Shown here piece after piece: positions 1 through 10,664 of a DNA stretch of 64,000 bases; positions within the stretch are counted from its first letter, which is position 1; every line of letters begins with the position of its first letter. This DNA is from Pseudomonas frederiksbergensis (GTDB taxonomy: Bacteria > Pseudomonadota > Gammaproteobacteria > Pseudomonadales > Pseudomonadaceae), in the NCBI RefSeq assembly GCF_003732665.1, contig NZ_MOBP01000008.1, forward strand, positions 30,850 to 94,849, written 5' to 3'. Position numbers and translations under genes: made by a program. The notes beneath the pieces are model-generated. The model searched no databases, had not been told where the DNA came from, and saw only the letters and a program-made list of their open reading frames with translations.

Positions 1-603
1 GAACTGTTGTGGATGGAGCGCGACCTGGTCAGCCCGGTGCCGCCACACGCGTTGCGCCCCTATTCCGGTTTGCGTCAGGTGACCATCACCGCAGACAACG
101 CCATCGCCTTTACCAAGCATTTCGGTGACCGCGTCGGGACCATGGCCGAACTCGCCGCCGAGGGTCACACCGGGCACATGTACCTGGACGACGAAGGCCA
201 CGCCGTGGCGTTTATCTGGGGCAGTACCCGGAACTACCATGACCGGCACTATTACGGTTGCTGGTTCCCGGTGAAGCCGGGGGAGTTCTTCGAGTTCGGC
301 GGCGAAATGACCCGCGCCTACTTCGGCACCAGCCTGTCGGTGGATGTTCAAGTCGCCCTCTGGGAAGCCATGGCCGCCCAAGGCTGCAACAAAGTGGTGG
401 ATGTCTGCGAAACCCATAACATTCCAGCCCTGAAACTGCACATCCGCATGGGCTATCACGAACAGGGCCGCGTGACCCACGTCCATGGCCTGTTCGGCGG
501 CCGCTGGCGCTTCTTCCGCGACACCCACTACACCGGCTCACGCCTTGACCCGCTGCGTAAACCAAAACGGCCGGTGGTGGCGCCAGCCACGGCAGAGGCC
601 TGA
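1..603 (+). CDS. GNAT-family N-acetyltransferase, 5' end outside the window
   Basis: The reading frame is open from the first base, so the start probably lies before the window; in-frame TTG (7) and ATG (13) are possible but no ribosome site can be judged. The C-terminal half has the usual acetyl-CoA-binding GNAT signature near residues 135-155 (asparagine, then ALKLHIRMGYHEQGRV), where the Ala-Leu-Tyr/Leu-Gly-Tyr pattern is typical. The substrate cannot be read from the sequence. It is followed by REP hairpins and then an unrelated toxin-antitoxin pair, so no operon partner is visible here. Confidence 0.7.
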   Translation, partial: ELLWMERDLVSPVPPHALRPYSGLRQVTITADNAIAFTKHFGDRVGTMAELAAEGHTGHMYLDDEGHAVAFIWGSTRNYHDRHYYGCWFPVKPGEFFEFGGEMTRAYFGTSLSVDVQVALWEAMAAQGCNKVVDVCETHNIPALKLHIRMGYHEQGRVTHVHGLFGGRWRFFRDTHYTGSRLDPLRKPKRPVVAPATAEA

Positions 604-618
604 CACAACACCGAACCC

Positions 619-725
619 GTGGCGAGGGAGCTTGCTCCCTCGCCACATTTGGTTTAGTGGCGGTCACAAAATCTGTGCCTGGACCGAATCCCTTGTAGGA
701 GCAAGGCTCGCCCGCGAAGGCGTCC
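619..725. repeat. REP hairpin plus single REP
   Basis: A perfect 28-base hairpin of the GTGGCGAGGGAGCTTGC family lies at 619-646, directly after the acetyltransferase stop. A second REP-like unit (TGTAGGAGCAAGGCTCGCCCG) is at about 693-725. The first could act as a transcription-attenuating hairpin. The stretch to the toxin start at 835 holds no other feature that I can support. Confidence 0.7.
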
Positions 726-834
726 TCGATATGCTCACGACGGTCGTTTTTCCTACACCCTTGAGGGAAAAAGACACCCGAGACCCAAGAAGAGCCTGAC
801 TGATAATTCGTATCCACACGGATACAGTCGAGCA

Positions 835-1128
835 ATGAACTATCTTATTCAACAAACCCATATTTTCTCGACATGGCACGCCTCAGTTCGCGACTTGCGG
901 GCAAAGTTCGCCATCGCTCGTCGCATTGATCGTGCCTCTGCGGGTAATCTAGGCGATATCAAGTCAGTGGGTGAAGGTGTTTCCGAAATGCGCGTGGACG
1001 TTGGTGCAGGCTATCGAATCTACTTCACCATGCGAAACGGTATGGTCATCGTATTATTGGCCGGCGGTGATAAATCCTCGCAAAGCACTGACATCCGGCG
1101 TGCAAAAAAAATGGCAAAGGAGGTTTAA
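835..1128 (+). CDS. RelE/ParE-superfamily toxin (HigB-like addiction killer)
   Basis: This 97-residue basic protein has the layout of the short RelE/ParE toxins annotated as addiction-module killer proteins: an N-terminal helix pair, then the conserved stretch SVGEGVSEMRVDVGAGYRIYF (residues 43-63) and the VLLAGGDKSSQ strand-turn. The C-terminal ARRIDR/RRAKKMAKEV positions are rich in Arg and Lys, as expected for an mRNA-binding or cleaving toxin. The toxin gene comes first and the antitoxin follows after two bases, the usual HigBA order. The antitoxin ribosome site (AAAGGAGG) lies in the last codons of the toxin, suggesting coupled translation. Cellular target is inferred from the family only. 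Confidence 0.85.
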   Translation: MNYLIQQTHIFSTWHASVRDLRAKFAIARRIDRASAGNLGDIKSVGEGVSEMRVDVGAGYRIYFTMRNGMVIVLLAGGDKSSQSTDIRRAKKMAKEV

Positions 1129-1130
1129 CC

Positions 1131-1439
1131 ATGAGCCAAACTTTGACTAGTTTCGACATGGCAGCACTGCTCGACAGTGACGAGGCCATTAGCGAATACC
1201 TCTCGCAGGTACTGGCGGAGGGCGATAACGAAGAGTTTCTACGCGCTATCGGCTATGTAGTAAAAGCCCGTGGTATGACACAAATAGCCAAAGACTCCGG
1301 GATGGGGCGCGAAAGCCTGTACAAAGCTTTCGCGCCGGGTGCAAAACCACGTTTTGACACGGTGCTAAAGGTTATTCATGCCCTCGGTATTGATCTCTAT
1401 GCGCAGCCAGGCCATGCAGTCAATCACTCGAATCTCTGA
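1131..1439 (+). CDS. HTH antitoxin of the addiction module
   Basis: The 102-residue product has an Xre/HigA-like helix-turn-helix in its second half (MTQIAKDSGMGRESLYKAF, then FDTVLKVIHALGIDL), as in the putative addiction-module antidote family. It should bind the toxin and repress the operon promoter. It starts two bases after the toxin stop, with a strong AAAGGAGG about eight bases upstream of the ATG. The ATG at 1131 is the only start that keeps the N-terminal toxin-binding segment. Confidence 0.85.
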   Translation: MSQTLTSFDMAALLDSDEAISEYLSQVLAEGDNEEFLRAIGYVVKARGMTQIAKDSGMGRESLYKAFAPGAKPRFDTVLKVIHALGIDLYAQPGHAVNHSNL

Positions 1440-1528
1440 AAGAGTCTCCTGTGCTCTGCCTGAAAAACCCGAAGGTACAAATCACCGTAGGTCGGATGGA
1501 GTACATCCGCTTCATAGTCGTTTACTGT

Positions 1529-1619
1529 CAGGCCGCCTTCGCGAGCAAGCCCGCTCCCACAGGGGATTTTCGTAACTAGGAGATCCCCTGTGGGAGCGGG
1601 CTTGCTCTCGAAGGCGTCA
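1529..1619. repeat. REPIN (two inverted REPs)
   Basis: Two inverted copies of the GTGGGAGCGGGCTTGCTCGCGAAGGC element are separated by about 25 bases, and the whole can fold into a long hairpin. It fills the space between the antitoxin gene and the convergent methyltransferase gene and may serve as a shared terminator-like structure. Confidence 0.85.
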
Positions 1620-1642
1620 GTCGAAGCAACACATTCTTCAGC

Positions 1643-2449
1643 TCAAACCCTCACCGCCACCCACGTAAAACACAACGGCAACTGCGCCACCTGTTTTTCA
1701 TACCGGTCATACAGTTCTTCGCGATTGGAATGCGGGTATTCCTTGAAGTGGCTGATCTGTAATCCCGCTTCGATGGCGCCGGTGAAGATGGCGCTCAGGG
1801 TGTGGACGAACCAGTAGGACGCGGCCGCCGGTTGTTCGATTTTGCCTTCGTAGACGATCGGCTGGTGCTGCACGAACGGTTCGCTGCGAAAGTAGGAGCT
1901 GTCCAGGCGATACGGATCGGCGGCTTCGGGGTCGAGCATTTCCAGGAACGGGTGGGTTTCGTAGATCACCACCGCGCCGCCGGGTTTGAGGGTTTGCGCG
2001 ACGTGCCGGAAGAACTCGGCAATGTCCGGCATCCAGTTCAAGACACCGATGGTGATCAGCGCTACATCGAAACGGTGGTGCAACTCCGTTGGCAGGTGAT
2101 GGATATCCGCCTCGATGAACTCAGCCCCATGAGGCGAGCGCGCCGTCAGTTCCCGGGCCTGTTCGAGAAACGCTGCGGACTGATCGACCCCCACCACCCG
2201 CCGCGCCCCCAGGGCATACAGCGACAGACTTTCCCGGCCGTTATTGCAGCCCAGTTGCACCACGTCCTTGCCCTCGACGCCCACCTGTTCCAGCACACCG
2301 CGCAGGGTGTCATCGAGGCAGCAAAAATTAGCCTGGCTCACGGCGCTGAGCACGCCCTGCCATTCGGGGCTGTCCTTGTGATGGCGGGCGGAATCATTCC
2401 AGGCCTCGCGATTGCTGGCGACGGCTTGTTGTTTGGTCGGCATGTCCAT
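1643..2449 (-). CDS. Class I SAM-dependent methyltransferase
   Basis: The 268-residue product has the Rossmann-type SAM site: motif I is VVQLGCNNG (residues 63-71), followed by the acidic end of beta-2 (VVGVDQS), an acidic motif II (EFIEADIHHLP), and a post-I strand (DVALITIGVLNWM). The N-terminus (NREAWNDSARHHKDS) is of the kind found in many small-molecule methyltransferases. The ATG at 2449 has a GGAG about ten bases upstream. It is monocistronic; the acceptor substrate is not evident. Confidence 0.8.
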   Translation of the reverse strand: MDMPTKQQAVASNREAWNDSARHHKDSPEWQGVLSAVSQANFCCLDDTLRGVLEQVGVEGKDVVQLGCNNGRESLSLYALGARRVVGVDQSAAFLEQARELTARSPHGAEFIEADIHHLPTELHHRFDVALITIGVLNWMPDIAEFFRHVAQTLKPGGAVVIYETHPFLEMLDPEAADPYRLDSSYFRSEPFVQHQPIVYEGKIEQPAAASYWFVHTLSAIFTGAIEAGLQISHFKEYPHSNREELYDRYEKQVAQLPLCFTWVAVRV

Positions 2450-2616
2450 TGCGCACTCCAGATCTCGTTTTTATTGACGGGCACGAGTCTAGATCAGCCC
2501 CTGAAAAAACCACATCGAGGCTTTGTTGCGATCTTGTAATCCGGGCCGCCGAACGCCTGGCCGTGCGAGAGCTATAGTTAATGACCTTGGGGAAAAACGA
2601 TTTCGCAGGTGTCGCC

Positions 2617-2970
2617 ATGAAACAAACCAATCTGACGCTGTTGTTCATCGCCCTGATCGCCGCCACCGGTGCTGTGCACGCGGACGACAGTTCCAGCACC
2701 GAGATGATCTACTACGGCCCCGACCAACCTTTTGCTCACCCTGCCCCGCCGACACTCAGCACCGTGCCGCCACGCGCCTACATCCCGACCGCGCCTCAGG
2801 ACTTCATCCCGATTGCCAGCGAGCATGTGTTCTACGATTCCCGATTGCCTACCGTGGCGGATGCCAGCGTGCGGGTGTTTATCCGCTCCTACGACCCGGA
2901 GCGCGGGATCTACGTCAACGACGAGGTGCTTGACCCGACCTGTCTGTTGGCCTGCCTGACCCGCCAGTGA
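2617..2970 (+). CDS. Small exported protein of unknown function
   Basis: I do not recognise this family. The 117-residue product starts with a clear signal peptide (MKQTNLTLLFIALIAATGAVHA, cleavage near residue 22), followed by a Pro- and Tyr-rich segment and a conserved-looking C-terminal part ending in a Cys-x4-Cys pair. An in-frame ATG at 2581 exists, but 2617 puts the signal peptide at the true N-terminus and has GCAGGTGTCGCC upstream. It is probably periplasmic or surface exposed. It converges with the next gene, three bases away. Confidence 0.55.
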   Translation: MKQTNLTLLFIALIAATGAVHADDSSSTEMIYYGPDQPFAHPAPPTLSTVPPRAYIPTAPQDFIPIASEHVFYDSRLPTVADASVRVFIRSYDPERGIYVNDEVLDPTCLLACLTRQ

Positions 2971-2973
2971 ATA

Positions 2974-3516
2974 TCAGTCCGCCGGCCAGCAATGGCGCAG
3001 TGCCGCCCGGCGGTCGATGGCATCGCGCAGTCGGCGCTTCTGGCTTTCCCAAACGTCGCTGTCGACCTTCTCGGCGCGCATCGTCGCCAGCACCGCTTGC
3101 TTGGCCTTGAGGTATTCGTCCCAGGCGTCCTGGCGCTTGAGCCGCAGGGCCTCGTCGTCGGACATTTCCATATGGCGCAAGGCCAATTCGCAGGGGTCGT
3201 CCAGCACTACCCCGACGGTCAGTTGAATGCGATGAGGGGCGCGAAACTCGGTGACGCTGGTCAGGATCGCCTGGGCCCGTGCGTTGCCCCAGGCCAACGC
3301 TTTCGCCAAGGTGGGACGTTCCTCACGGTCATAAAATTCTTCCGCCAGCGCCGCGCCATCGCGGGTGTACACGCCGACAAATACCTGGGTCACGTATTCA
3401 CGGCTGAAGCGTGCCTGGATGTCGATCTGCGTACCGTCGGGCAGTATTTCATCGTGGCTGCGCCCGCGTAATTGGCTGTTGGTCCAGAGCCAGTACTGCG
3501 CGCCTCTATGCCGCAT
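2974..3516 (-). CDS. Conserved hypothetical protein
   Basis: The 180-residue product has no signal peptide and no motif I can name. It has an N-terminal beta-rich part (residues 1-100, TQIDIQARFSREYVTQVFVGVYTRDG) and a charged, helical C-terminal part (residues 115-175, rich in Arg, Lys and Glu). It follows mnxR on the same strand after about 120 bases, so it could be the distal gene of the mnxS2-mnxR transcript, but there is no overlap to prove it. Confidence 0.5.
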   Translation of the reverse strand: MRHRGAQYWLWTNSQLRGRSHDEILPDGTQIDIQARFSREYVTQVFVGVYTRDGAALAEEFYDREERPTLAKALAWGNARAQAILTSVTEFRAPHRIQLTVGVVLDDPCELALRHMEMSDDEALRLKRQDAWDEYLKAKQAVLATMRAEKVDSDVWESQKRRLRDAIDRRAALRHCWPAD

Positions 3517-3636
3517 CGTTGGTTACTCCAGAAAAGGGCAAAACCAGTAAGGCACAGGGGCCGGGGGTTTTCCACCGGGCCCGCCTGCCTCTCGTCGTCA
3601 TCTGATGAACGACCGTCCCTGATCAAATTGCCGTAC

Positions 3637-5061
3637 TCACCACTGCCGTTTGTCCGGTCTTGCGAGGCCGAGTTTTTCAATCCGGTAACGCAGCATGTCG
3701 CGGCTCAAACCCAGCAAACGCGCAGACTTGGTGACGTTCCAGTCGGTCTTGTCGAGCATCTTGCGCACCATGTCGCGCTCCACTTCCGGCAGGTTCATCG
3801 ATTCGACGGGGTTGCTCGGCCGGGGTTCGAAGTATTGGGTTTGCGGCATGACCAACGGTTCGTCCACCAGGCTCTGGCACACGTTCAATTGATGCGCGGC
3901 AATGGTGTCGCTCTGGGCCAGCAGCACGGTTTGCTCCAGCATGTTGCGCAACTCGCGCACGTTGCCCGGCCAGGTGTAGCTGAGCAGCAACTCCTCGGCC
4001 TGGTCACTGAAATACAAGTGCGGTTTTCCGTAGCGTTTGCCGTGGATCGCCAGGAAGTGCCGAGCCAGCAGCAGCACGTCATTGCCCCGGGCATGCAGGC
4101 GCGGCACCTTGATCGAGATGATCCGCAGGCGGAAGAACAAATCACGCCGGAACTTGCCCTGCTGGACCATTTGTTCGAGGTTGCAATTGGTGGCGCTGAT
4201 CACCCGCAGATCGACTTTGCGTTCCTTCACCGAACCGACCCGGCGAATGGTCCGGTCTTCCAGCAGCTTCAGCAGTTTGGCTTGCAGCAACAGGTCCATC
4301 TCACCCACTTCATCGAGAAACAGCGTCCCGCCATCTGCCGCCTCCACCAGCCCGACCCGGCGATCCTTGGCGTCGGTGAAGGCGCCTTTCTCGTGGCCGA
4401 ACAGTTCCGATTCCACCAGGTTGGACGGGATCGATGCGCAGTTGAATTCAATAAATGGCCCCTTGGCTCGCGGACCGTCAAAGTGCAGGGCCCTGGCCAC
4501 CAGTTCCTTGCCGGTGCCGGTTTCGCCCTCCACCAACACCGGAGGCAAATCGGTGTTGGCCATCCGGCGCTCGGCGTCGAGCAATTGGCCGATCGTATTT
4601 TTCAGGTAGTGCATCGGTGCCGACTCGCCAATCAGCGCCTGCACCCCGGACTTCTGCGCCTCGCGTTCCTGATAGAACGACAGCGTGCGTTCCATGCGGT
4701 CGGTGGCCAGGGCCTTGTCCAACAGCAGCTTGAGTTCGGGCAGCGCCACCGGTTTGGTGACGTAATGGAATGCGCCCTCTTTCATCGCCACCACGGCGTC
4801 TTCGACGTTGCCGTAACCAGTCATCATGATCACTTTCAGATCCGGCGCGCTGATGCGCAGCTTCTGGATCAAGTCGTGACCGCTCATGCCCGGCAGCGAG
4901 TTGTCGGTGAGCACCACGTCCGGAACGAACGTGATCAATTGCTCCAGTGCGTCTTCGGCCGAGTGGCAGACTGTCACCTCGAAGTCCTTGCGCTCCAGGT
5001 ATGTCTGAATATTCTCGGCGAGGAGTTCATCATCCTCGACCAGCAGTATGCTGTGCTCCAT
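3637..5061 (-). CDS. mnxR: NtrC-family sigma-54 response regulator, MnxR-like
   Basis: The 474-residue protein has all three NtrC modules. The receiver domain spans residues 1-120, with acidic residues D10-D11, phospho-acceptor D53 and K103. The AAA+ domain has Walker A GETGTGKE at 179-186, the sigma-54 loop GAFTDA at 226-231 (the usual form is GAFTGA) and Walker B GGTLFLDE at 243-250. A Fis-type helix-turn-helix lies at the C-terminus (VTKSARLLGLSRDMLRYRI). It overlaps the 3' end of the adjacent kinase gene by 32 bases. In P. putida GB-1, Mn(II) oxidation needs two kinases and one such regulator (MnxS1, MnxS2, MnxR); the identical gene content beside McoA makes this the likely MnxR. I infer that it activates the -24/-12 promoters listed here, through the CCCC-N6-GGGG palindromes. 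Confidence 0.85.
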   Translation of the reverse strand: MEHSILLVEDDELLAENIQTYLERKDFEVTVCHSAEDALEQLITFVPDVVLTDNSLPGMSGHDLIQKLRISAPDLKVIMMTGYGNVEDAVVAMKEGAFHYVTKPVALPELKLLLDKALATDRMERTLSFYQEREAQKSGVQALIGESAPMHYLKNTIGQLLDAERRMANTDLPPVLVEGETGTGKELVARALHFDGPRAKGPFIEFNCASIPSNLVESELFGHEKGAFTDAKDRRVGLVEAADGGTLFLDEVGEMDLLLQAKLLKLLEDRTIRRVGSVKERKVDLRVISATNCNLEQMVQQGKFRRDLFFRLRIISIKVPRLHARGNDVLLLARHFLAIHGKRYGKPHLYFSDQAEELLLSYTWPGNVRELRNMLEQTVLLAQSDTIAAHQLNVCQSLVDEPLVMPQTQYFEPRPSNPVESMNLPEVERDMVRKMLDKTDWNVTKSARLLGLSRDMLRYRIEKLGLARPDKRQW

Positions 5062-6523
5062 ATTCCCCTCCCGTTGCCACTTTAAAGTTGAGACAAACGC
5101 GGGTTCCTTCCTGCTCCTGACTGGTCAGTTCGACCGAGCCCTGGAAGCGTTCCATTATTCGTTTGACCAAGGCCAGGCCGACGCCCAACCCACCCTGTTT
5201 GGTGGTGAAAAACGGCTTGAAGACCATCTGCTGCTGCTGTTTGGTCATGCCCTTGCCGGTATCGGTCAGGATCATGCTCAACTGCCCAGGCTTGGGCGTC
5301 TCGATATCGACGCTCAGCACGCCGCCCTTGGGCATGGCTTCCAGGGCATTGGCGAACAGGCTGTTGAGAATCTGTGTGAGCAGCACTTGCTGACTGACCA
5401 CCGGCGGAAAACTTTGCGGGGTAAAGCGCACCTCGACGTTCGAACGTCTGATCAGCGGGTCAAAGGCGCTCAGGGCGTCGTCGATGGCCAGCACCAGGTC
5501 TACGGATTCAGAGTCGTCGTTCATCGGCCTTAGCGATACCAATAGCTCGCGGACCCAACGGGACATGCGATCGACCTGATTGATGATGTCGCCAATGTTC
5601 TTTTGCGCGCCCTGGCTCGCCACTTCCTGGGCCAGTTCGGCGCTGGAGCGGATGGTGGCCAGCGGGTTGCGCAAGCTGTGGGCGACCGCCGAGGACATTT
5701 CCCCCAGGGCAACGAAGGTTTCGTTGCTGATCAGTTGCTTTTGCTGGCTCTGCAACAGGGTCGAGGCCCGGCGCACGATCCAGAACAGCGCCAGGTAAAT
5801 CGCCGCGCCACCGAGCAGGGTCGCGATCCAGATCGACTTGAAGCCGCGCTCAATGCGCTCCACCAGATCAGCGGGCTCTTTGTAGATCTCCACCATGGCG
5901 ATCACTTTGCTCTTGTCGGCGTTGAACATCGGGATGTAGTTCTCGATAAACAACAGCTGCGGCTCGCGCAACAGCATCTGCTCGGGGCGTTCTTCGTCGA
6001 TCTTGTGGTAGCTGGAGGACACCGGCACCTTCATTTCGAAGGACTCGTCCAACTCCTCGTCGTCTTCGAAACGCATGCCAATCATCGCCGGGTTGGTCGA
6101 CCAGATTACCGTGCGGTCGAGGGCAAACACCGTGGCCAGCAAAATATCCGGCAGGTGCTCCACATGGTCGAGGAATTCGATACGCGCCGCGGCCCGCGAC
6201 CCCGGGTCCACGTCGGGGTAGGCGTGGTCAATCCGCGGATCGAGCATTTCGCCCATGGTTCTGTTCGGATTAATCGAGGCATGGCGAATTTCGGCATCGC
6301 CGATGGCCTGAATAAACTGCGCCGTCAGCAAGGCGTCACGCTCAATACTTTCGGTGACCACAAACCGCGTAGAGACATAACCCAGGCCCAGCGCCACGGC
6401 GCCGATGATGAAAAAGCTGGCCAGGGAGAACCAGCGCAGCAGATTGAACTGGCCGCCCCAGCTCTTGCGCTCTGCTGCCGGCAGGGTCGGCGCAGGTACT
6501 TTTTGTTGTTCTGATAGCTGCAT
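5030..6523 (-). CDS. mnxS2: Membrane sensor histidine kinase, MnxS-like (copy next to mnxR)
   Basis: The 497-residue kinase has a transmembrane helix at about residues 31-52, a periplasmic sensor domain to about 228, a second helix at about 230-250, and a cytoplasmic kinase core. The H-box is AVAHSLRNPLATIRSS with phospho-acceptor H282. The N-box (LFANALEAM), G1 (DTGKGM) and G2 (GGLGVGLALVKRI) boxes are all present. The sensor domain is not a named fold to me. It is clearly paralogous to the kinase at 10658-12106: the same FNLLRWFSL membrane entry, IPMF/IPLF and MVEIYKEP motifs and H-box. The S1/S2 numbering is my assignment by transcription order. Its gene overlaps mnxR and follows the Sco-cytochrome gene by about 100 bases. 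Confidence 0.85.
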   Translation of the reverse strand: MQLSEQQKVPAPTLPAAERKSWGGQFNLLRWFSLASFFIIGAVALGLGYVSTRFVVTESIERDALLTAQFIQAIGDAEIRHASINPNRTMGEMLDPRIDHAYPDVDPGSRAAARIEFLDHVEHLPDILLATVFALDRTVIWSTNPAMIGMRFEDDEELDESFEMKVPVSSSYHKIDEERPEQMLLREPQLLFIENYIPMFNADKSKVIAMVEIYKEPADLVERIERGFKSIWIATLLGGAAIYLALFWIVRRASTLLQSQQKQLISNETFVALGEMSSAVAHSLRNPLATIRSSAELAQEVASQGAQKNIGDIINQVDRMSRWVRELLVSLRPMNDDSESVDLVLAIDDALSAFDPLIRRSNVEVRFTPQSFPPVVSQQVLLTQILNSLFANALEAMPKGGVLSVDIETPKPGQLSMILTDTGKGMTKQQQQMVFKPFFTTKQGGLGVGLALVKRIMERFQGSVELTSQEQEGTRVCLNFKVATGGEYGAQHTAGRG

Positions 6524-6625
6524 GGGTTTGTCCTGGTTGCTTGCCTGAAGCCTTTTTTAGCCGTTGTCACGAAGAGTGTAGGTGGCATTGATCGTGGTCG
6601 ACGGGCCAATGATGTTATTTAGCCG

Positions 6626-7662
6626 CTAGTTCACCTGCGACACTTCTGGCACCTGCTCTGCCAGGGGTTGTTGGCGGTCGGTTTCTTCCTGCAAGAAGTC
6701 AATGATTGCTTGGGCGGAATGCTCGTCCAGGCGCAGATTCGGCATCGAAATCTTGTCGAAACGCTGGTACAGCTCCACTGCAATCGGGTCTTTCTCGGCG
6801 AGCATGCGGTCCGGCTCGCGAATCCAGCGGTTGAGCCAGGCCGGCTCACGCTGGCGGGTCACACCGATCAGGTCCGGGCCGATGCTGCGCATGCCGATGC
6901 CCTGCCCGTCTTGCGGCCCCAGGCTATGGCACGAGGCGCAACGGGTGCGGAACAGTTCTTCGCCGTTGCTCGGCGGGCGAATTTCCGGGGCGTTGGCGTA
7001 GCTTTCCTCGATGCTCGGTTGTTTCCAGTTCTGCAGGGTGTTGGCCAGTTGATCGGCCAGGATCCACGGGTTTTCGAACGGTGAGGCCTTCATCCAGCGG
7101 CCCGTTTGCTGATTGCCCACAATCAGGCTCAGGTTGTGGTCCTTGCTGCGGCCATTGTCGACGCCTTCGATAAACAGCCCGAGTTTTTTGCGCAGATCGG
7201 TGACGTCGGCAAATTCGCCGGTGAGGAACTTCCAGCCCGGCCCGACCTTGAAGCGTTGCGCATAGGCCTTCAGCACCTGGGGCGTGTCGCTCAGCGGATC
7301 GATGCTGATGGAGTAGAAGAAAATGTCCTGACCGACCCGGTCGCCCAGCAGTTTCTGTACTTGGCGCAGACGCGCGGTTTCCAACGGACATGAATCACTG
7401 CACGACGTGAAGATGAAGTTGATCACCACCACTTTGCCTTTGATCAGGTCATCGAAAAAATGCACCTGCTGACCGTCCTGATCGGTCAGCAACGTGTTGG
7501 GGAAGTAGTCGCCACCCCACGGGGTGGCGGATTCCTGCGGTGACAGTTCATGGGCGAGCAGCACCTGACTGGCCAGCAAACATGTGACCAGAACCAGTAT
7601 CAGGTGCATGCCCAGGGCGCGGGAGCGCGGCGTATGCAGTGTCATGTCGGCTCCCCGGCGGT

Positions 7663-7666
<4 letters not shown>
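6626..7666 (-). CDS. Sco/SenC copper chaperone fused to a cytochrome c domain
   Basis: The 346-residue protein has an N-terminal signal anchor (residues 20-38) and a Sco thioredoxin-like domain with the copper-binding CSDSC motif (C89, C93, followed by P) and a downstream His at 177 (KDHNLSLIVG). A C-terminal class I cytochrome c domain has haem motif CASCH at 243-247 and a candidate Met ligand in ISMPNL. Its ATG at 7666 overlaps the mcoA stop (ATGA), so the two are translationally coupled; a start at 7645 is also possible. The fusion suggests copper insertion or thiol reduction for McoA linked to electron transfer. The partner assignment is inferred from context. Confidence 0.85.
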
Positions 7667-10473
<2,807 letters not shown>

Positions 10474-10513
10474 CACCAGCCGCCTCGAAGTCGTGAAGGG
10501 GTGATGGGGGTTT

Positions 10514-10529
10514 TGCAATTACCTCGCCA
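10514..10529 (-). promoter_or_regulatory. Sigma-54 promoter of mcoA
   Basis: The minus strand reads TGGCGAGGTAATTGCA. Against the consensus TGGCAYRNNNNTTGCW, the GG and GC pairs have exact spacing; the core deviates at the fifth and sixth bases. The predicted start is near 10504, about 30 bases before the ATG. It would drive mcoA, the Sco-cytochrome gene, mnxS2 and mnxR, giving positive feedback. Confidence 0.65.
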
Positions 10530-10626
10530 CATTTTGAAACAATTTATACCAAAGCATTAATACCCGAGTTAACAATGGCTTATGAACATCATCAGGCCAC
10601 TACCGGCGCGATGACTGGGCCATGAC

Positions 10627-10664
10627 CCCCGCAAACGGGGAAAGTTCATCCCCGTTTTCAGGGG
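10627..10664. promoter_or_regulatory. Putative MnxR boxes upstream of mcoA
   Basis: CCCC-GCAAAC-GGGG is at 10627-10640. A second, seven-base-spaced variant, CCCC-GTTTTCA-GGGG, is at 10650-10664 and overlaps the mnxS1 stop. They lie about 100-135 bases upstream of the -24 element, a normal distance for an NtrC-type enhancer. The link to MnxR is inferred from repeated occurrence in this island. Confidence 0.5.

Noticed and set aside
3472..5085. 537-codon plus-strand frame opposite mnxR
   Set aside because: A shadow of the NtrC-type gene; the minus strand carries Walker A, Walker B and receiver motifs.
10474..10518. Upstream TTG start adding 15 residues to McoA
   Set aside because: The TTG lies inside the -12 region of the sigma-54 promoter and would precede the transcription start.
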